Origin: Burkholderiales bacterium PBB1 | GTDB lineage: Bacteria; Pseudomonadota; Gammaproteobacteria; Burkholderiales; Burkholderiaceae_C | Length of the DNA: 64,000 bases | NCBI GenBank assembly: GCA_002255905.1 | Contig: NKIN01000005.1 | Coordinates: 1-64,000, forward strand | Reading direction: 5' to 3' | Shown: in pieces, positions 60,185 to 64,000 of the stretch | Layout of the letters: every line of letters starts with the position of its first letter | How positions within the stretch are numbered: the stretch's first letter is position 1 | Notes under the pieces: model-generated | What the model was told of the DNA's origin: nothing | What the model saw: only the letters and a program-made list of their open reading frames with translations | The model's database searches: none | Made by a program: the position numbers and the translations under genes

Positions 60185-61969
60185 TCAGTGAGCAGGGGCA
60201 AGGGCGGGGCGTCGGCGCTCGAAGCGCTTGGCCGCCTCGTAGGGGAATACATCGTGCACATGGCCGGCCAGGATGCGCTCCTTGTGCTCCTGCCAGAAGG
60301 CGGCGTCGAGCAGGTCGGCATGGTGTTTCATGAACACCTCGCGCACCTTGGCATTGCCGAGCAGGAAGGGCGCGAAGGTTTCGGGGAACACGTCCCTCGG
60401 TCCCACCGTGTACCAGACCTCGCCGGACATCTCGTCTTCTTCGTTGCGGGGCGCAGGCACCCGGCGGAAATTGCAGTCGGTGATGTACTCGATCTCGTCG
60501 TAGTCGTAGAACACCACCTTGCCATGGCGGGTGACGCCGAAGTTCTTCCACAGCATGTCGCCGGGGAAGATGTTGGCGGCCACCAGGTCCTTGATCGCGT
60601 TGCCGTACTCGACCACGGCCTGCTCGATCTGCCGGGGCGACGCTTCCTGCAGGTAGATGTTCAGCGGGATCATGCGGCGCTCGATGTAGACGTGGCGGAT
60701 CACGAGTTCGTCGCCATCTTCCTCGATCAGGCTGGCGCAGTACTTCTTGAGTTCGGCCACCAGCTCGTCGTCGAACCGCGCGCGCGGAAAGGCGACGTTG
60801 CTGTACTCGAGCGTGTCGGCCATGCGACCCACGCGATCGTGCTGCTTGACCAGCAGGTACTTGGACTTGATCAGCTCGCGCGTGGTCTCCTTCGGCGGCG
60901 GGTAGTAGTCCTTGATGACCTTGAACACATAGGGGAACGATGGCAGGTCGAACACCAGCATCACCATGCCCTTGATGCCCGGCGCGATGCGGAACTGGTC
61001 CGACGAGTGCCGCAAGTGCGCAAGGAAGTCGCGGTAGAACAGGTTCTTGCCCTGCTTCTGCAGGCCGAGCGCGCTGTAGATCTCGCTGCGGGGCTTGCGT
61101 GGCATCAGCGTGCGCAGGAACTGCACATAAGCCGAAGGCACCTCCATGTCGACCATGAAGTACGCGCGGGCGAAGCTGAACAGCAGCAGCAGTTCTTCTT
61201 CGCCGAACAGCACCGTGTCGATGGCGAGCTGGCCCGATTCGGTGTGCAGGATCGGCAGCGCGAAAGGCAGTTCACGGTAGCCATTGATGACCTTGCCGAC
61301 GAGGTAGGCGCCCTTGTTCCGAAAGAACAGCGAGCTCAGCACCTGGATCTGGAAGTTGGCCCGCGGCAGGTAGTTGCCCAGCTCGCCTTCCACCGCGGCC
61401 AGCACGTGGTCGAGGTCGCGATCGAGGTCCTCGAACGGGCGCTGCAGATCGAAGCGATCGACGATGCGCCGCCACACCTGGCGCAAGGTGTCCTTGGTCG
61501 GGTAGTAGGCGTGGTAGGTCGGCTTCGAGGTCGGATCGTCGACCTCGATGTACTCGGTGGAGACGGTCGGGCGCACGAAGATGAAATCGTTGTTGAAGTA
61601 GCGCCGGTGCAGGATCTTCGTGGTGACCGAATTGAAGAAGGTCTCGGCCAGTTCGGGCTGGTGGTGGTTGATCAGCAGGCCGACGTAGTGCAGCTTGAAT
61701 TGCTGCGACAAATCGGCACTCAGCTCGCCGGCCTTGAACTCGGACAACAGCCGCTCGGCCGCTTCACCGACGCGCTTGTCGTAGAACTCGATGCGCTCGC
61801 GCTGTGCCCGCTGCTGGCCGTGCCAATCGGCCGCCTCGAAGCGCTGCTTGGCTGCGGCGCTGGCTTCACGGAACAGGCGGTAGTGGCGATTGAAACCGTC
61901 CAGCATCGCGCGCGCCAGATCGAGGGCATGCGGATCGGTGAGGGCGACCGGGAACGCGGTGTTCGACAT
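60185..61969 (-). CDS. aceK: Isocitrate dehydrogenase kinase/phosphatase
   Basis: 594 residues from ATG 61969; the first-in-frame TTG at 61972 is less likely. It has the AceK regulatory N-half and the kinase half with [19 protein letters not shown] and [19 protein letters not shown]. It switches isocitrate dehydrogenase off so isocitrate enters the glyoxylate bypass. aceA and aceB are absent nearby; instead the gene overlaps the carbonic anhydrase stop by one base. Confidence 0.96.
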   Translation of the reverse strand: MSNTAFPVALTDPHALDLARAMLDGFNRHYRLFREASAAAKQRFEAADWHGQQRAQRERIEFYDKRVGEAAERLLSEFKAGELSADLSQQFKLHYVGLLINHHQPELAETFFNSVTTKILHRRYFNNDFIFVRPTVSTEYIEVDDPTSKPTYHAYYPTKDTLRQVWRRIVDRFDLQRPFEDLDRDLDHVLAAVEGELGNYLPRANFQIQVLSSLFFRNKGAYLVGKVINGYRELPFALPILHTESGQLAIDTVLFGEEELLLLFSFARAYFMVDMEVPSAYVQFLRTLMPRKPRSEIYSALGLQKQGKNLFYRDFLAHLRHSSDQFRIAPGIKGMVMLVFDLPSFPYVFKVIKDYYPPPKETTRELIKSKYLLVKQHDRVGRMADTLEYSNVAFPRARFDDELVAELKKYCASLIEEDGDELVIRHVYIERRMIPLNIYLQEASPRQIEQAVVEYGNAIKDLVAANIFPGDMLWKNFGVTRHGKVVFYDYDEIEYITDCNFRRVPAPRNEEDEMSGEVWYTVGPRDVFPETFAPFLLGNAKVREVFMKHHADLLDAAFWQEHKERILAGHVHDVFPYEAAKRFERRRPALAPAH

Positions 61970-62658
61970 CAACCGCTGCTTTCGCGGGCCGACCGGGCGG
62001 CCTGCCCTCGGCGGGCGTGCACCGCAGCCAGCGCCAGGTCATAGGCCACGCTCACCTGCTCGGGCCCGGCCACCGTCATCCGCAGGTCTTCGAGCAGGCC
62101 GTTGTACAGGCCGTAGAACCAGCCGTGCACCACCAATTCCTGTCCGCGCGCCCAGGCGTCCTGTACCACCGTGGTCTGGCACACGTTGCGTGCCTGCTCG
62201 ATCACGTTCAGTTCGCACAGTGCGTCGACCCGTTGGGCTTCCTCGACCGTCTCGAGCCAGTCCTGGTGCCGGTTGCGCACGTCCTGCACGTAGCGGATCC
62301 AGTTGTCGACGATCCCGACCCGCGTGTTGTGCAGTGACGCTGCCACGCCGCCGCAGCCGGAATGGCCGACGATGATGATGTGCTTCACCTTCAGCATGTC
62401 AGTGGCGTACTGCACTACCGACAGGCAGTTCAGATCCGAATGCGCAACCACATTGGCGACATTGCGGTGCACGAACAGCTCGCCCGGCGCCAGGCCGACC
62501 AGCTCGTTGGCCGGTACGCGGCTGTCGGCACAGCCGATCCACAGGTATTGCGGGGCCTGCTGCTTCAACAGGTTGGTGAAAAAGCCGGGCGTGCGTTCCT
62601 CGGTGGCACGCGCCCACATCCGGTTGCTCTCGAAGAGTTCGTTCAGTTCGCTGGACAT
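61969..62658 (-). CDS. can: Beta-carbonic anhydrase
   Basis: 229 residues from ATG 62658 ([16 protein letters not shown]). C43, D45 and R47 in CADSR and H99, C102 in GHSGCGG bind zinc and complete the active site. It interconverts CO2 and bicarbonate in the cytoplasm. It is the first gene of the can-aceK-maoC-ubiC run, with its stop overlapping aceK. Confidence 0.96.
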   Translation of the reverse strand: MSSELNELFESNRMWARATEERTPGFFTNLLKQQAPQYLWIGCADSRVPANELVGLAPGELFVHRNVANVVAHSDLNCLSVVQYATDMLKVKHIIIVGHSGCGGVAASLHNTRVGIVDNWIRYVQDVRNRHQDWLETVEEAQRVDALCELNVIEQARNVCQTTVVQDAWARGQELVVHGWFYGLYNGLLEDLRMTVAGPEQVSVAYDLALAAVHARRGQAARSARESSG

Positions 62659-62717
62659 AAGTTGAAGGCACACTGAAAACCCGAGTCTATCGAGCGGAAG
62701 TCCACCGATCGAACACC

Positions 62718-63860
62718 ATGAGTCCTGCCACGACCGTGACGCACCAGCCCCAGCAAGAACCGGACTACCCCTGGGGCGATGCGCTGCCCGCCACAGGCTT
62801 TGCCATGGAGGTGTCCCCTGGCGTGCGCTGGCTGCGCATGTCGCTGCCGTTTGCGCTGAACCACATCAACCTGTGGCTGCTGCGCGACCAGCTCGACGGC
62901 CCTGGCGGCCCGGTGCAGGGCTGGACGGTGGTTGATTGCGGCATTGCCGACGAGGCCACCCGCACGGCCTGGGCGCAGGTGTTTGAGTCCCAGCTCGAAG
63001 GCTTGCCGGTGTTGCGTGTGGTGGTCACGCACATGCACCCGGATCACATCGGGCTGGCGCACTGGCTGACGCAGCGTTGGAGCCGCCCCGCCACAGCGAC
63101 CGACGCCGGGTTCGAATGCCGCCTGTGGATGAGCGCCACCGACTTTGCCGCCGCGCGCCTGGGCAGCCGCGCCGATCCGTTGATGGGCGGTGACGCTGCC
63201 GCTGCGTTCGTGGCGGCGCATGGGGTGACCGATCCGCACACGCTGGCGCAGATCCGCGCCCGTGCCGGCCACTACGCCAGCATGGTGCCGGCCTTGCCCG
63301 CCACCTACTGCCGCCTGATGGGCGGCGGTGTGCTGGACATGGGCAGTGCGCAGGTGTCAGGTCGCCATGCGTGGCACGCCCTGGCCGGCCACGGCCACGC
63401 GCCCGAACACATCGCGCTGCACAGCCCGGCGCTGGGCGTGCTGCTGGCCGGCGACATGCTGCTGCCGCGCATCTCCACCAACATCAGCGTCGATCACCTC
63501 GAGCCCGAGGCCAATCCGCTGGCGCTGTTTCTCGCCTCGCTCGACCGCATGCGCGCGCTGCCCGCCGAGACGCTGGTGCTGCCTTCGCACGGCAAGCCTT
63601 TCCGCGGCCTGCATGCCCGCATCGATCAGCTGCACCGGCACCATGCCGATCGGCTGGCCGACGTGATGGCTGCATGTGCGCAGGCGCCCCGCACCGCCGC
63701 GGAGCTGCTGCCGGTGCTGTTCAAGCGCCCGCTCGATGTGCACCAGACCACCTTTGCGATGGGCGAGTCGATCGCGCACCTGAACGCCTTGTGGCACGAG
63801 GGGCGCTTGCAGCGCCAGCGCGAGCAAGGCGTTTATCGTTTTTCGCCGTCCCTCGCTTGA
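62718..63860 (+). CDS. MBL-fold metallo-hydrolase
   Basis: 380 residues. H105-x-H107-x-D109-H110 is the metallo-beta-lactamase zinc motif (THMHPDH). A second metal ligand region is GHAPEHIALHSPALGVLLAGD. The C-terminal part (DVHQTTFAMGESIAHLNALW) is a winged-helix-like tail like that of MBL/LACTB2 hydrolases. Substrate unknown. Divergent from can (59 bp). Confidence 0.88.
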   Translation: MSPATTVTHQPQQEPDYPWGDALPATGFAMEVSPGVRWLRMSLPFALNHINLWLLRDQLDGPGGPVQGWTVVDCGIADEATRTAWAQVFESQLEGLPVLRVVVTHMHPDHIGLAHWLTQRWSRPATATDAGFECRLWMSATDFAAARLGSRADPLMGGDAAAAFVAAHGVTDPHTLAQIRARAGHYASMVPALPATYCRLMGGGVLDMGSAQVSGRHAWHALAGHGHAPEHIALHSPALGVLLAGDMLLPRISTNISVDHLEPEANPLALFLASLDRMRALPAETLVLPSHGKPFRGLHARIDQLHRHHADRLADVMAACAQAPRTAAELLPVLFKRPLDVHQTTFAMGESIAHLNALWHEGRLQRQREQGVYRFSPSLA

Positions 63861-63870
63861 CGGTCAGACG

Positions 63871-64000
63871 TCAGTCGAACACCGGCAGCACGTCGGTCTT
63901 CAGCACCTCGCGGGTGCGCTGGTAGTCGGGAACGACCGAGCGCACCACATCCCAGAAGCGCGGGCTGTGGTTCATCTCGCGCAGGTGGGCGAGTTCGTGG
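63871..64000 (-). CDS. YgjP-like zinc metallopeptidase, C-terminal end (partial)
   Basis: Only the last 42 codons plus stop are inside the window; the frame reads HELAHLREMNHSPRFW and ends LPVFD. HELAH is the HExxH zinc motif and the NHSPRFWDVV sequence is the YgjP/DUF45 signature. It converges with the MBL gene, 10 bp apart. The rest lies beyond base 64000. Confidence 0.85.
   Translation of the reverse strand, partial: HELAHLREMNHSPRFWDVVRSVVPDYQRTREVLKTDVLPVFD

Overview
The window is a gene-dense, high-GC stretch of a betaproteobacterial chromosome. The order of the ribosomal superoperon, the LysM-dprA-smg / def-fmt block, secDF-yajC and ttcA-midA point to Burkholderiales. The Leptothrix/Rubrivivax/Sphaerotilus side of that order is my best guess, but it is inference only. 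No gene-free stretch exceeds 300 bases, and I see no insertion sequence, prophage, CRISPR array or rRNA gene.

Region 1 (1-15243, all + strand) is the translation superoperon: the tail of tuf, then the S10 block (rpsJ to rpsQ), the spc block (rplN to secY, infA, rpmJ) and the alpha block (rpsM, rpsK, rpsD, rpoA, rplQ). It ends with an initiator tRNA-fMet and a strong bidirectional terminator. Two good sigma-70-like promoters are visible, one between rpsJ and rplC and one just before rplN. Several hairpins lie in the longer gaps.

Region 2 (15285-28092) holds a B12-binding-domain regulator resembling PpaA/AerR (- strand), an orphan exported protein with secretin-like features (- strand), a complete MdtABC-type RND efflux operon with its own outer-membrane lipoprotein channel, glucokinase, and yajC, which starts the Sec accessory operon.

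Region 3 (28189-41823) carries secD-secF, a large DUF1631 protein, the - strand LysM-dprA-smg operon, the divergent def-fmt pair, a thioredoxin/TPR co-chaperone, purE-purK and a Sua5-type tsaC.

Region 4 (41857-55362) carries an SGNH-like lipoprotein with degenerate catalytic motifs, a SemiSWEET sugar transporter with PBP4 (dacB), the overlapping tsaB-rimI-uracil DNA glycosylase-DUF1853 operon, glmU, two small lipoproteins, ttcA with a pteridine-reductase-like SDR, midA, DUF2905 and malonyl-CoA synthetase.

Region 5 (55430-64000) is mostly - strand: a PIN/ribbon-helix-helix toxin-antitoxin pair, an MHS-family MFS transporter with an unusual large insertion, and a likely operon can-aceK-maoC-ubiC-DUF4126 followed by DUF1289. 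It ends with a + strand MBL-fold hydrolase and the C-terminal end of a zinc metallopeptidase cut by the window edge.

Most of the window is ordinary core genome. The points most worth following up are the orphan B12-binding regulator, the SGNH pseudoenzyme candidate, the transporter insertion domain, a possibly leaderless tsaB mRNA, and the regulatory architecture inside the ribosomal superoperon.
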